Assembly (NCBI RefSeq): GCF_001544835.2
Contig: NZ_FCNX02000007.1
Coordinates: 1 to 64,000 of the forward strand
Direction: 5' to 3'
From: Caballeronia fortuita
Lineage (GTDB): Bacteria; Pseudomonadota; Gammaproteobacteria; Burkholderiales; Burkholderiaceae
DNA: 64,000 nucleotides
The first letter of the stretch is position 1. Every line of letters starts with the position of its first letter. Positions 37,905-48,092 of the stretch are shown here, in pieces. Below the pieces are notes generated by a model. It saw only the letters and a program-made list of their open reading frames with translations. It was not told the origin of the DNA and did not search any database. The position numbers and the translations under genes are program-made.

Positions 37905-37925
37905 ATGAATAGGTGTTCATATGTT
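37900..37925. promoter_or_regulatory. ArsR/SmtB-type operator
   Basis: Perfect 10-bp arms AACATATGAA (37900-37909) and TTCATATGTT (37916-37925) around TAGGTG. This is the 12-2-12 pattern (ATGAA-TTCAT) of Zn/Cd/Ni/Co SmtB-type repressors. The repressor gene's ATG (37902-37904) lies in the left arm, so binding would block initiation directly. Confidence 0.85.
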
Positions 37926-38029
37926 AAGTGCCATCGCCGCAACATGTCAATCCGGCATTCGCGGGCCGTGCGCCGCGGTGTGGGAAAATGCGGGGTTTGC
38001 TTTCTCGGGACCGAAGTTCTTCCCCCGTC

Positions 38030-39889
38030 ATGGACACCGTATTCGCCCGCGGTTTCGCGGCCCATCGTGACGGTCGCCTGACCGACGCGGAGCGCGACTA
38101 TCAGGCCGCGCTCGCCGCCGAACCTCATCACGTCGACGCATTGCATTATCTGGGCGTGCTGCGCCATCAACAGGGTCAGCACGCGGAAGCGGCCGACCTC
38201 GTGCGCCGCGCCGTCGATCTGCGCCCGACCGATGCCGGCCTGCAGCTCAATCTCGGCAACGCGCTGAAGGCGCTCGGCCGTCTCGACGACGCGATCGAGC
38301 GCTTTCGCAACGCGCTCACGCTCGCGCCGGGTTTTCCGCTCGCGCAGTACAACCTCGGCAACGCCTACACGGCGGCGGGCCGACACGAAGATGCTGCCGA
38401 TGCCTTCGAAAAGGCGCTGCGTCTGCAGCCAGACGATCCGGCCGCGTGGAACAACTTCGGCAATTCGCTCTCCGCGCTGCGCCGCTTCAAGGACGCCGCT
38501 CAAGCGTTCAAGCGCGCGCTCGCGCTGCGTCCGCGCCACGCCGGCGCGCACAACAATCTCGGCATGGCGCTGAACGCGCTCGGCGACACGCTCGGCGCGA
38601 TCTCGCATTTCCGCGCCGCGCTCGATGCCGAGCCGAACTACGCCGCCGCGCACTTCAATCTCGGTAATCTGCTTGATACAAACGGCCATCCCGAAGACGC
38701 ACTGCCCGTGCTGAAAAAGGCCGTCGCGTTGCAGCCGCGTTTCGCGCCAGGCTATTTCGGCCTCGGTCACGCGCTGGCGAAGCTCGGCCGTCACGAAAAC
38801 GCCGTGTCGCACTTCGAACGCGCGGTCGGGCTCGATCCGAAATACGGCGTCGCGTGGCTTTGCCTCGGCAACGCGCATCTCGCGCTCGGCGCGCATCGTG
38901 CGGCGCTGCGTGCATTCGACGAAGCCTTGCGCATCGATCCGTCGATGCCCGCGGCGCATCTGAATCGCGCGCTCGCATTGCTCACGACCGGCGATTACGC
39001 GCGCGGTCTCGCGGCGTACGAATGGCGTCTGCAGACGCCCGGCAGCGAACCGCCTCCGCGTCTGCCCCGCTGGAACGGCGAGCCGATGCCGAACGGCACG
39101 CTGCTCGTGCGCGCCGAGCAGGGGTTCGGCGACACCTTGCAGTTCGCGCGTTTCGTGCCGTTCGCGGCGAAACGCGTCGGCAAACTCGTGCTCGACGTCC
39201 AGCCCGCGCTCGTGCCGCTGCTCGAACCGGCGGCGCGCGCCGCGCGCGTCGAGTTGAGAAGCAAGTCGGACGGCACGCCGGTGCAGGCGGACGCGTTCTG
39301 CCCGCTGCTCAGCCTGCCGCTCGCGCTCGGCATGACGTCGCTCGATGCGATTCCGGTGCGCGCGCCGTATCTCGTCGTGCCCGCCGGGTACCGGCGCAAG
39401 TGGCGCGGCTCGATCGGCGGCCAGGCGCGGTGCAAGATCGGCATTGCGTGGTCGGGACGGATGCAGCCCGGCGAGACGCGCTCGGTGCCCGTCGACGAAC
39501 TTGCGCCGCTGTTCGCGCTGGAAGGCATCGACTGGATCGTGCTTCAGCCGTTTCTCACCGACCGTGAGCGCGACGTGCTGCGCGCGCATCCGAACGCGAA
39601 GTCGATACATCTGCTCGAGAGTCGCCTCGAAAACTTCGCGGATACGGGCGCGATCGTCGACCGGATGGACGCCGTCGTATCGGTCGATACCTCCGTCGCG
39701 CATCTGGCCGGCGCGCTCGGCAAGCCGCTTCAGGTGTTGCTGCCCTTCGCCGCCGACTGGCGCTGGGGCGCGGATTCCGCCGAAAGCGCGTGGTATCCGG
39801 GCGCGCGGCTCCTGCGCCAGCGCGCGCCGGGCCGATGGCGCGAGGTCATCGAAGACGCGGCCGCCGCGCTCGTTTCGCTCCCCGCATGA
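38030..39889 (+). CDS. TPR protein with glycosyltransferase-like C-terminus
   Basis: 619 aa from ATG 38030 (MDTVFARGFAAHRDGRL); a frame further upstream has no homology. Residues about 1-330 hold around nine TPR repeats (for example LNLGNALKALGRLDDAIERF). The C-terminal 270 residues resemble glycosyltransferase family 9/41-like folds, with LVRAEQGFGDTLQFARFV and VVSVDTSVAHLAGALGKP. Such proteins may glycosylate proteins or act in polysaccharide assembly; the substrate is unknown. No ribosome site is obvious. Confidence 0.8.
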   Translation: MDTVFARGFAAHRDGRLTDAERDYQAALAAEPHHVDALHYLGVLRHQQGQHAEAADLVRRAVDLRPTDAGLQLNLGNALKALGRLDDAIERFRNALTLAPGFPLAQYNLGNAYTAAGRHEDAADAFEKALRLQPDDPAAWNNFGNSLSALRRFKDAAQAFKRALALRPRHAGAHNNLGMALNALGDTLGAISHFRAALDAEPNYAAAHFNLGNLLDTNGHPEDALPVLKKAVALQPRFAPGYFGLGHALAKLGRHENAVSHFERAVGLDPKYGVAWLCLGNAHLALGAHRAALRAFDEALRIDPSMPAAHLNRALALLTTGDYARGLAAYEWRLQTPGSEPPPRLPRWNGEPMPNGTLLVRAEQGFGDTLQFARFVPFAAKRVGKLVLDVQPALVPLLEPAARAARVELRSKSDGTPVQADAFCPLLSLPLALGMTSLDAIPVRAPYLVVPAGYRRKWRGSIGGQARCKIGIAWSGRMQPGETRSVPVDELAPLFALEGIDWIVLQPFLTDRERDVLRAHPNAKSIHLLESRLENFADTGAIVDRMDAVVSVDTSVAHLAGALGKPLQVLLPFAADWRWGADSAESAWYPGARLLRQRAPGRWREVIEDAAAALVSLPA

Positions 39890-39920
39890 AAAAATCCCCT
39901 GCAAGACAGGGGATTTTTTT
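39890..39920. terminator. Bidirectional terminator between TPR gene and symporter gene
   Basis: AATCCCCTG and CAGGGGATT with a 5-nt loop, A-run before and T-run after, directly behind the TPR stop and 17 bp beyond the convergent symporter stop. Confidence 0.92.
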
Positions 39921-39936
39921 TGGCCGCGCTGCTATG

Positions 39937-41232
39937 TCAGGCCGTCTTGTACTGATTGCGCGCTTCCGGCGAGCGATACAGCACGAGCGTCGCGATCAGG
40001 CCGCAGATCGCGGCAAGCCCCATCCACAGGCCGGGCGCCGCCTTGTTGCCGGTCACGTGAATCAGATAGGTCGAGATCGCGGGCGTGAAACCGCCGATGG
40101 TCGTCGCGAGGCTATAGGCCATCGAGAAGCCGGTCGTGCGCACATCGACGGGCATGACTTCGGTCAGCGCGACCACCATCGCGCCGTTGTAGCTGCCGTA
40201 CAGGAACGACAGCCACAGCTCGCACATGAGCAGGCGCACGAACGACGGCTCCGCGACGAGCCACTGCACCACCGGATACGACGTCAGAATGGTGAGAATC
40301 GTGAACACGAGCAGCACCGGACGGCGCCCGACGCGATCCGACACTGCGCCCATCAGCGGCAACCACACCAGATTCGAGATGCCGACGCACACGGTCACGA
40401 CGAGCGCGTCGATCGCGGAGAGCTTCAGCACTTCCTTGCCGAAGGTCGGCGTGTACGCGGTGATCATGTAGAACGAGACCGTCGTCATGATGACCATGCC
40501 CATGCCGGCCAGCACGACGCCCCAGTTCTGCGCGATCGAGCGCGCGATCTCGCCCATGCCCGGCCGATGCTTTCTTGCGAGAAACTCATCGGTCTCACGC
40601 AGCGACCGGCGGATGATGAAAAGGAACGGCACGATCAGGCAACCGATCAGGAACGGCACACGCCAGCCCCACGCGGTCATCTGCTCGGGCGGCAGAAGGC
40701 GATTCATGATGACGCCGATCAGCGCAGCGAACACGACCGCGACCTGCTGGCTGCCCGACTGCCACGCGCAATAAAAGCCCTTGTTGCCTTTGGTCGCGAT
40801 TTCAGACAGATATACCGAGACGCCGCCCAGCTCCACGCCGGCCGAGAAGCCTTGCAGCAGCCGCCCGCCCAGCACGATGATCGGCGCAAGCGCACCGATA
40901 GTCGCGTAGCCTGGCACGAGCGCGACGCACGCGGTGCCGACCGCCATCAGCGCCAGCGTGAGGATCAGGCCCTTGCGCCGCCCATGATGGTCGATGTACG
41001 CGCCGAGCACGATCGCGCCGACCGGCCGCATCAGAAAGCCCGCGCCGAAGACGGACAGCGCGAGCATCAGCGACGCGAACTCGTTGCCGCTCGGGAAATA
41101 GGTCTTGGCAATGGCCGAGGCGTAATAGCCGTAGACCATGAAGTCGTACATTTCCAGGAAGTTTCCGCTGACGACGCGGAACACGGTCTTGAACTTTGAT
41201 TCGTTGGGGAGCGCTACGTGGGCTGTGGACAT
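39937..41232 (-). CDS. Metabolite:H+ symporter, citrate/tricarballylate type
   Basis: 431 aa MFS protein from ATG 41232 ([24 protein letters not shown]). Twelve hydrophobic helices. The MHS-family signatures are [16 protein letters not shown] in helix 1, [13 protein letters not shown] in loop 2-3 (MFS A motif) and [21 protein letters not shown]. The closest named relatives carry citrate, tricarballylate or other carboxylates with protons. It is divergent from the acetyltransferase gene. Confidence 0.88.
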   Translation of the reverse strand: MSTAHVALPNESKFKTVFRVVSGNFLEMYDFMVYGYYASAIAKTYFPSGNEFASLMLALSVFGAGFLMRPVGAIVLGAYIDHHGRRKGLILTLALMAVGTACVALVPGYATIGALAPIIVLGGRLLQGFSAGVELGGVSVYLSEIATKGNKGFYCAWQSGSQQVAVVFAALIGVIMNRLLPPEQMTAWGWRVPFLIGCLIVPFLFIIRRSLRETDEFLARKHRPGMGEIARSIAQNWGVVLAGMGMVIMTTVSFYMITAYTPTFGKEVLKLSAIDALVVTVCVGISNLVWLPLMGAVSDRVGRRPVLLVFTILTILTSYPVVQWLVAEPSFVRLLMCELWLSFLYGSYNGAMVVALTEVMPVDVRTTGFSMAYSLATTIGGFTPAISTYLIHVTGNKAAPGLWMGLAAICGLIATLVLYRSPEARNQYKTA

Positions 41233-41403
41233 GACTTTCTCAAAGGAGCGATGGGCGCACTTGCGTTCTACGCGCAGCATTGATGCGTGCCCTCAATCTT
41301 AACGCCGCATCCTGCAACACTGCACGGAACTTCGTTCAATATCGTTTAAAGTACCTTTAGTTTCCATTACACGCGCCTATCTTTTAGCCGACGGTCATCG
41401 AAC

Positions 41404-41943
41404 ATGAACTCGAAAATCGCGCTGCGCGCAGCAACACCAGACGACACGGCGCTCATCGCGTCGATGCACGCGCAAAGTTGGGCGTCGGCGTATCGCGGCA
41501 TCCTGCCAAACGCTTATCTCAATGACGATCTGAACGCCGAACGCGCCGCGCACTGGGCCGAGCGCATGAAGGATGTCGCGAGCGGCGCGGCGAGCGTTTT
41601 CATCGCGGAACATGCGGGGCAGCCGGTCGGATTCATGTGTCTCGTCGAGCCGGACGAAGCGGGCAGCGTGCTCGTCGACAATCTGCACGCGCTGCCTGGC
41701 CATCGCGGCCTCGGCACCGGCACCGTCATGCTCGACGAGGCGGCGCGCTGGGCCCGCGCGCGCGGTGCACGGCAACTGCATCTTTTCGTCCTCGAACAGA
41801 ACACGGCGGCGATCGGCTTCTACGAATCGCGCGGATGGCGACGCGCCGCACGCGAAGCGGACCACATGGCGGGCATCGATCTCTTCTCTCTGCGTTACCT
41901 CTACCCACTCGACCAAACACAAAAAGACCAACTCGGTCAATAA
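41404..41943 (+). CDS. GNAT-family N-acetyltransferase
   Basis: 179 aa single GNAT domain. The acetyl-CoA loop is HRGLGTGTVMLDEAARWARARG (R/Q-x-x-G-x-G/A), then LHLFVLEQNTAAIGFYESRGWR, the usual beta-6/7 end. The target is unknown. It is a short, apparently monocistronic gene. Confidence 0.87.
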   Translation: MNSKIALRAATPDDTALIASMHAQSWASAYRGILPNAYLNDDLNAERAAHWAERMKDVASGAASVFIAEHAGQPVGFMCLVEPDEAGSVLVDNLHALPGHRGLGTGTVMLDEAARWARARGARQLHLFVLEQNTAAIGFYESRGWRRAAREADHMAGIDLFSLRYLYPLDQTQKDQLGQ

Positions 41944-42127
41944 GCATTCCTGTCAAAAATCGACAATAGGAATCTTCTGGTCGCGGGGCGCGTAACCGTT
42001 TCGTATGATCGCGGGTCGAAATTTCGGCCAATATCGCGCCGAACCCGCGGCGCAGTCTTCGAGCGCCACGATGGTCCGGGCGGGCCATCTCGTTGCCCGT
42101 GCCCGGGCTCATGCAAGTGGAATCTTC

Positions 42128-43225
42128 ATGTCCGAACCCCTGATCGTAGTGGAAGGCAATCTGCGTCTGCCGACGCTGCGCGCGCTGCCGGATCCGTCCT
42201 TGAATTACGGTTTCCGGTGGTCGCCCGCTCGCTCGCGGCCCGTTCAGTCGCCATCCGAATTCGCGCTGCTCGCGGCACGCTTCGCTACGGCCTATGTGCC
42301 GGCGCTTGGCCTGTCCGACCTCGACTCGCCCTATCGCGCGGCGAGCCTGTGGGCGGTGTTCGCCAAGGAAGAGATTCCGCGCGCGATGCTGCGCATCGAT
42401 GACGCGCACGCTTCGGATGACGCGGACGAGGCGCGCGCCGAACCCATCCCTCTGTCGGTCGCCGAGCCCGCTGGCGCGCGCACGCTGCGCTTCAGCAAGC
42501 CGGTCGCCACCGCCGTTGCGGCAGCGTGCGGCATGCTCATCGTGTGGCTATTACTGGGACGCGAATCCGCCTCACAGCATGAAACGCGCGTTGCACCGGC
42601 AGGGCAAGCCGCGATGCCGATGCAGCCGTCCGAACCCCCGCCGGCGACGACCACGACGACCGCGCTCACGCCTGGCGACGCGCCCGCGCCGGATCGATCC
42701 GCGAGCGTCGAGCCGCTGCTGCCGGCGCCGACGACGCCGCCAACCGACGCGATGGAGATCGCAACCGCCAACGACGCCGCGGCGAAGGGAATCGAGGCCG
42801 TGCGTGCCGCGCCGGTTGTGCAAGCCGCAGTGATGCCGGTTGAATCGGCCGAGTCGGCCAAACCGGCTGAACCGGCCAAACTGGCGAAGTCGGCTGCGTC
42901 GGCCAAGTCGGCGAAGCGTTCCATCGCGGTTGCCGCGGATAGAAGGCACAACGGTCACATCGAAGCCGTGGCACAGCCGCACGCGAAGCCAGTTCTTCAG
43001 CGCGCTCGCCCGGCGAACGAGCGCGTCGCGATTCGTGAGCATCGCGAGAAACGCGAGATCGGGAGTCGCAGGAACGCAACACCGATCGATCGCGCCGCAA
43101 GCCGGCTGACGAGTCCGCTTCCGTCGATGGACCCGACGACGCTCTATTCCATGCTCCAGCATTCACCGACGCTCGACAGCAACGCGGCCTCGTCCGGCCG
43201 TGGCGCTACGAAAAGCGCGCGCTAA
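42128..43225 (+). CDS. Single-pass membrane protein with Ala/Lys-rich region, unknown function
   Basis: 365 aa from ATG 42128 (MSEPLIVVEGNLRLPTL). Residues about 1-110 look folded (FRWSPARSRPVQSPSEFALLAARF). One membrane helix lies at about 125-145 (TAVAAACGMLIVWLLLG). After it comes a long Ala/Pro-rich, low-complexity stretch with a repeated A-K pattern (KPAEPAKLAKSAASAKSAK) and a basic C-terminus. I do not recognise it. The layout suggests a cytoplasmic N-terminus and a periplasmic tail, as in TonB-like or cell-wall-spanning proteins. DUF2968 follows at 54 bp. Confidence 0.65.
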   Translation: MSEPLIVVEGNLRLPTLRALPDPSLNYGFRWSPARSRPVQSPSEFALLAARFATAYVPALGLSDLDSPYRAASLWAVFAKEEIPRAMLRIDDAHASDDADEARAEPIPLSVAEPAGARTLRFSKPVATAVAAACGMLIVWLLLGRESASQHETRVAPAGQAAMPMQPSEPPPATTTTTALTPGDAPAPDRSASVEPLLPAPTTPPTDAMEIATANDAAAKGIEAVRAAPVVQAAVMPVESAESAKPAEPAKLAKSAASAKSAKRSIAVAADRRHNGHIEAVAQPHAKPVLQRARPANERVAIREHREKREIGSRRNATPIDRAASRLTSPLPSMDPTTLYSMLQHSPTLDSNAASSGRGATKSAR

Positions 43226-43279
43226 CTCCGCGTGACGCACACCGCCAGCCCGATCAACCATTCCGGCCACGACGCCAAC

Positions 43280-44032
43280 ATGAAGCAACTACGTTATCTC
43301 CGTTACGCGACGCTCTCACTCGCCCTGTCCTTCTGCGGCTTCGTCGGCCCTCTTGCGCCGATGAAGAGCGCGTTCGCCGCGCCCGCGCCCGCGACGGCGA
43401 AGGCCGCGGCCCAGCCCGCGCCGGCGCAAGCCGCGCAAGCCGCACAACCGGCGCAATCCGCGCCCGAAGACCTGTCCGACCTGAACGCCGATTCGAACGC
43501 GCCGCGCGTCGAAGGCAACATCGCCGAATTGCAGAATCTCGTGCAGGCGGGAAGCCTCACGGAACTGCGCGCGACGCGCAACGGCAGCTACGGCGCGCGG
43601 CTCTTCTTCCTCGCGCAGGAAATGTGCTACTACGTCGCGCTGTCGCAGGATGCGCGCTGGTGGCGCGTCGTGAAGACGCAGGATGCGGCCCGCGCCGAAT
43701 CGATCTATTCGCAGTTCTCGCGAAAGAGTTTCGAACTCGCCGATGGCGAAATTCGCCGCACGCAATTGCAGGCGCAAAAGGCGCTGCTGGAACGCGTGAT
43801 CGCGAAATCGGCGGATCGGGCGAACCGCCTCACCGCCGATCTCGAACTCGCGCAGCAGCAGGATTCGCAGGTCACGCAACGTCAGCAGCAGTTGCAGGCA
43901 GAATCGGCAGTGCTGCAAACGGACAAGCTCGAAGCAGAACGCAAGCTGCGCGCGTTGCAGTTGCAGGTGGAACAGCTTCAGAAGCAGACGGAAGCCGGGC
44001 TCGCGCCGATAAGCGCAACGCCATCGCGCTAA
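43280..44032 (+). CDS. DUF2968 exported protein
   Basis: 250 aa from ATG 43280 (MKQLRYLRYATLSLALSF). A signal peptide ends near AFAAP; an Ala/Pro/Gln-rich linker follows. The conserved DUF2968 part includes LRATRNGSYGARLFFLAQEMCYYVALSQ and WWRVVKTQDAARAESIY, then a long Gln-rich coiled coil (residues about 165-245). The family is largely limited to Burkholderiaceae and has no known role. It is probably periplasmic. It ends at a strong terminator. Confidence 0.83.
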   Translation: MKQLRYLRYATLSLALSFCGFVGPLAPMKSAFAAPAPATAKAAAQPAPAQAAQAAQPAQSAPEDLSDLNADSNAPRVEGNIAELQNLVQAGSLTELRATRNGSYGARLFFLAQEMCYYVALSQDARWWRVVKTQDAARAESIYSQFSRKSFELADGEIRRTQLQAQKALLERVIAKSADRANRLTADLELAQQQDSQVTQRQQQLQAESAVLQTDKLEAERKLRALQLQVEQLQKQTEAGLAPISATPSR

Positions 44033-44041
44033 GCCGATACG

Positions 44042-44078
44042 AAGAAGGCCCGCTCGAATCGAGCGGGCCTTCTTGTTT
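44042..44078 (+). terminator. Terminator of the DUF2968 gene
   Basis: A perfect 15-bp stem with a 3-nt loop (44042-44056 with 44060-44074) followed by GTTTT, 10 bp after the stop. Confidence 0.88.
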
Positions 44079-44110
44079 TACGACGCCTATGACGCGCTAA
44101 AACGCTTCGG

Positions 44111-45523
44111 TCAGAAGCGCGTCTCGCGCGCGACGCGCAGGAAGGTATCGAGCAGCGGCGTGCAATCGAGCAACTCCGCGCCGCCCGCGCGATGAAACTC
44201 CGGATGCCACTGCACGCCCACGACGAACGGCGCCTTGCGGTAACGCACCGCCTCGATGATCCCGTCCGACGCCGACACCGCCTCGATGTTCAGATCGCGC
44301 CCGATCGTCTTCACCGCCTGATGGTGGATCGAGTTGACGATCGCCTCGCGCTGATTCGGGAACATGTTGATGAGCGTGGAGCCGTCGGGGAAACGGATCG
44401 AGTGGCGATGCTGGTCGTATTGCTCGTTGACGTGGATGCCCGCCGTGGGAACGTCAGTGGCGATGTCGCCGTAGAGCGTGCCGCCGAACGCCACGTTGAT
44501 GAGCTGACAGCCGCGGCACACGCCGAGCACAGGCTTGCCCGATTCGACGAACTCGTGCAGCAGCTCGAGCTCGTACATGTCGCGCACGCGGTCGCCAGGC
44601 CATTCCGGACGCGTCGTGGCTTCCTCGTAGGACTGCGGCGAGACATCCGCGCCGCCTTGCAGCAGAAGCCCGTCGAGATGCTTCGCGTAATCGCGCAGAC
44701 GGATGTTGCTCGTGTGCAGCATGCCCTGATTGCCAACCGTCGGAATCATGAACACGAGCACGTCGCGCGACATCACCCAATGCGCGATCGATTCCTCCAG
44801 GTATTGCAGCGTCTTGCCGCGCAAGCCCTTCGCGCCCGGCTCCGGATGAAAGATCCGCGCCGATACGCCGATGCGCAACGTGCGCTGCGTCATCCGCTGT
44901 CCCGCGCGATCGAAAATCTGCCGCGCGCGCGCCGCGATCACGCGGCCGAACACGGACCAGGCCGAATCGGATTGCCTGAGATACGCGGGCTGCGCCTGCG
45001 CGCTCGCCTGCTCGGTCGATGGCAGCGGCGGCGGATTGAGCTTGCCGAAATCGGGCGCTTCGGTGAATTCGGGCGGCAGGACGGTGGCGCGGCCCGTCGG
45101 GGAATCGGACGAGGCGGATTGCGCGTTGGCCGTGCTGGCGGCTTCGGCGTCCGTCGCGGCTTCGAAATTCTCCGCGAGACTTGGCCTGGGCTTCGCAGGC
45201 GTCGATGCGCGCTGCTGTCCACGCACCGACGCTTCCTGAGCGGCCGTGGCGCTCGCCGCCGATGCGCGCGCTTCGCGGGCGTCTTCCAGCGCGTCGTCGC
45301 GCCGCGCCTGGGCAACGTCCACCGGTTCGACGTTCGATGCGCTCGAAGGCGCATCCGTCGATGCCCGCTCCGTCGCGCTCGCTTTCGGCCCGGGCGCGGA
45401 GGCCGCTGCCGCCGCTTCGGGCGGCGCCGTGGGATTCGCGCTGCGTGGCGCAGCCTGGGAATCGGCGCCGCTTCGGCGCGCGTCGGTGCTGCTTGCGTCG
45501 TTGGACGTTTTGTTATCGCTCAT
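44111..45523 (-). CDS. Peptidase C26 / class I glutamine amidotransferase with disordered N-terminus
   Basis: 470 aa. The last 250 residues form a gamma-glutamyl-GABA hydrolase (PuuD)-like domain. The nucleophile Cys is in VLGVCRGCQLINVAFGGTLYGD and the His and Glu in VGVQWHPEFH. The first ~200 residues are low-complexity, rich in Ala, Ser, Pro and Thr, and have no hydrophobic segment. A normal PuuD has about 250 residues, so this is nearly doubled. It may split gamma-glutamyl-amide compounds. A start close to the catalytic domain is not obvious, and codon usage is even throughout. Confidence 0.83.
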   Translation of the reverse strand: MSDNKTSNDASSTDARRSGADSQAAPRSANPTAPPEAAAAASAPGPKASATERASTDAPSSASNVEPVDVAQARRDDALEDAREARASAASATAAQEASVRGQQRASTPAKPRPSLAENFEAATDAEAASTANAQSASSDSPTGRATVLPPEFTEAPDFGKLNPPPLPSTEQASAQAQPAYLRQSDSAWSVFGRVIAARARQIFDRAGQRMTQRTLRIGVSARIFHPEPGAKGLRGKTLQYLEESIAHWVMSRDVLVFMIPTVGNQGMLHTSNIRLRDYAKHLDGLLLQGGADVSPQSYEEATTRPEWPGDRVRDMYELELLHEFVESGKPVLGVCRGCQLINVAFGGTLYGDIATDVPTAGIHVNEQYDQHRHSIRFPDGSTLINMFPNQREAIVNSIHHQAVKTIGRDLNIEAVSASDGIIEAVRYRKAPFVVGVQWHPEFHRAGGAELLDCTPLLDTFLRVARETRF

Positions 45524-45676
45524 TCCTGATTCAGGCGCTCGAACGCCATAGGGAGGATGGACACATGCCGATTATCCGCCTCGGAACAGCACGCCGCAAA
45601 CCAGCACACATTTGCTCACATAATCGCGGGAACCCGGTGCGCTTCGGCGCCGGAACTAGCTCTGTGAAGAGAGCCG

Positions 45677-47434
45677 TCAATGATCGCGCGGCTCTTCGAA
45701 AGTCTCGCGCAACGCGATCTGCATCGTCGCGTGGATTTTCACGCACCAGCGCCACAGCACCGTCAGCAGGAGCGCGACGCACACGAGCACGCCGACCATC
45801 AACCCGAACGGCGGCAGGATGCCGCCCGAGAGCGCCGCGACGAGCAGAAAGACGCCGAACATCGCGACGATCGGAATGAGCCCGGAAATGGCCGAGCGGA
45901 TCGCGCTGGTGAAGCGCCCCGCCTTGGCGGGCTGCACGCTCACTTCCGCGAGCAGGAGCGCGAGCGATTCGAGCTTGCGATACACCGCGACCAGAAACGG
46001 CAGCGCGATCACGAGTGCCGCGCTCCACAGCACGACGCGCCGCGCGTTGTCGGTGTCGAGCCAGCGCGCGAGATAGCCCGACGCGAACGGCGCCGCATAC
46101 GAAGCGCACAGGAAAATTGCCGCGACGAGCGCGAGATTCACCGCGATCTGCACGACGATGCGCCGCGTCATCGAGAAGAGCGTCGGGCCGCCGGACGCCG
46201 GCGTGAGGCTCGCGAGCCACTGCGAATACAGGCCGAACGTGTGCGCGAGCGGCGCGGGCATCGCGCGGGAGAGGCGCATGGTGAGCGGATCGGCGGCGCG
46301 AATCAGATACGGCGTGAAGAGCGTCGTCAGCGCGGACACGGCCACCGCGATCGGATACAGGAAGCTGCTCGTGACTTTCAACGACAACCCGAGCGACGCG
46401 ATGATGAACGAGAACTCGCCGATCTGCGAGACGCTCATGCCGACGCGCATCGACGTGCGTCCGTCCTTGCCCGCGAGAAACGCGCCGAGCCCGCACGACA
46501 CGATCTTGCCGAGCACGACCGCGATCGTGATGACGGCGATCGGCCATGCATAGTCGACGAGCACCGTCGGATTCAACAGCAGGCCGATGGTCACGAAGAA
46601 GATCGCCGAGAACATGTCGCGCACCGGCGCGATCAGATGCTCGATGCGCGCGAGATGCCGCGACTCCGCCATGATCGCGCCGATGAGAAACGCGCCGAGC
46701 GCGATCGAATAGTCGAGCTTCACGACGAGCAGGCAGAAGCCGAAGCAGAAGCCGAGCACGGTGACGAGCAGCATCTCGTCGCTCTTCGCCTTCGCGACGT
46801 AATTGAGCGCGCGCGGCACCGTCAGAATGCCGACGACCAGCGATACCGTCATGAAGAGCAAAAGCTTGCCGAGCGTCACGACTGCAACGCCCGCGCTCAC
46901 CGAGCCCGTCTGCGCGATGCCCGAAAGCAGCACGAGCATCGCGATGGCGAGTATGTCCTCGACGATGAGAATGCCGAACACGATCTGCGCGAAGTGCTCG
47001 CCTTTCATGCCGAGTTCGGACAGCGCCTTCACGATGATGGTCGTCGACGAAATAGCGAGCATCGCGCCGAGAAACAGCGAGTCCATCGAACTCCAGCCGA
47101 ACCATCGGCCGATCTCGTAGCCGACCCAGATCATCAGCACGATCTCCGAGAGCGCGGCGACGAACGCCGTCGCGCCGACCTTGAAGAGCTTGCGCAGACT
47201 GAATTCGAGCCCGAGCGAAAACATCAGAAAGACGACGCCGAGTTCGCCGAGCGTCTGGATCGTCGCTTCGTCGTGGATGAGGTTGAACGGCGGCGTGTAT
47301 GGCCCGATGATCACTCCCGCGGCGATATAGCCCAGGACGACCGGCTGCCGCAGACGGTGAAACAGCACCGTTACGACGCCCGCGATGGCCATGATCACCG
47401 CGAGATCCTGAATGAAGCCGATCGCGTGATGCAT
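45677..47434 (-). CDS. CPA2 monovalent cation:proton antiporter, Kef-like
   Basis: 585 aa from ATG 47434 with AAGGA 9 nt upstream. About thirteen membrane helices of the Na+/H+ exchanger domain, with VVLGYIAAGVIIGPY, FLMFSLGLEFS and GILIVEDILAI typical of KefB/KefC and YbaL. After the transport domain there are more hydrophobic segments but no TrkA-N (RCK) nucleotide-binding domain, so gating like that of KefC is not expected. It is inner-membrane and perhaps exchanges K+ for H+. Confidence 0.88.
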   Translation of the reverse strand: MHHAIGFIQDLAVIMAIAGVVTVLFHRLRQPVVLGYIAAGVIIGPYTPPFNLIHDEATIQTLGELGVVFLMFSLGLEFSLRKLFKVGATAFVAALSEIVLMIWVGYEIGRWFGWSSMDSLFLGAMLAISSTTIIVKALSELGMKGEHFAQIVFGILIVEDILAIAMLVLLSGIAQTGSVSAGVAVVTLGKLLLFMTVSLVVGILTVPRALNYVAKAKSDEMLLVTVLGFCFGFCLLVVKLDYSIALGAFLIGAIMAESRHLARIEHLIAPVRDMFSAIFFVTIGLLLNPTVLVDYAWPIAVITIAVVLGKIVSCGLGAFLAGKDGRTSMRVGMSVSQIGEFSFIIASLGLSLKVTSSFLYPIAVAVSALTTLFTPYLIRAADPLTMRLSRAMPAPLAHTFGLYSQWLASLTPASGGPTLFSMTRRIVVQIAVNLALVAAIFLCASYAAPFASGYLARWLDTDNARRVVLWSAALVIALPFLVAVYRKLESLALLLAEVSVQPAKAGRFTSAIRSAISGLIPIVAMFGVFLLVAALSGGILPPFGLMVGVLVCVALLLTVLWRWCVKIHATMQIALRETFEEPRDH

Positions 47435-47573
47435 CAAACGATTCCTTACAAAGATGTAACCGGAATTCGATGTTACCGCACGCACGCGTCAATCCTGCCC
47501 TCAGGCAAGAAATAGAACGGAGAAAAAATCAGGAACGACGGCGCGCATCGCGCTGGTGCATGCGCGCGTCAAG

Positions 47574-47598
47574 AAAAATGCCCGCACGAACGGCGGGC
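47574..47598 (-). terminator. Terminator of glnB
   Basis: On the reverse strand GCCCGC and GCGGGC with a 7-nt loop, followed by ATTTTTC, about 28 bp beyond the glnB stop. Confidence 0.8.
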
Positions 47599-47625
47599 TT
47601 CGGACAGCGATGAAGACGGCGGCGC

Positions 47626-47988
<363 letters not shown>

Positions 47989-48092
47989 TCAAGGGGTTCG
48001 AAAAAGGTCGTGTCCCGCGCGGGACAGATGTCTTCGATTCTAGCCGCGTTTCATCGAGCAGGCGGTCCGTAAATGCGCGCGTGCGCCGGATA

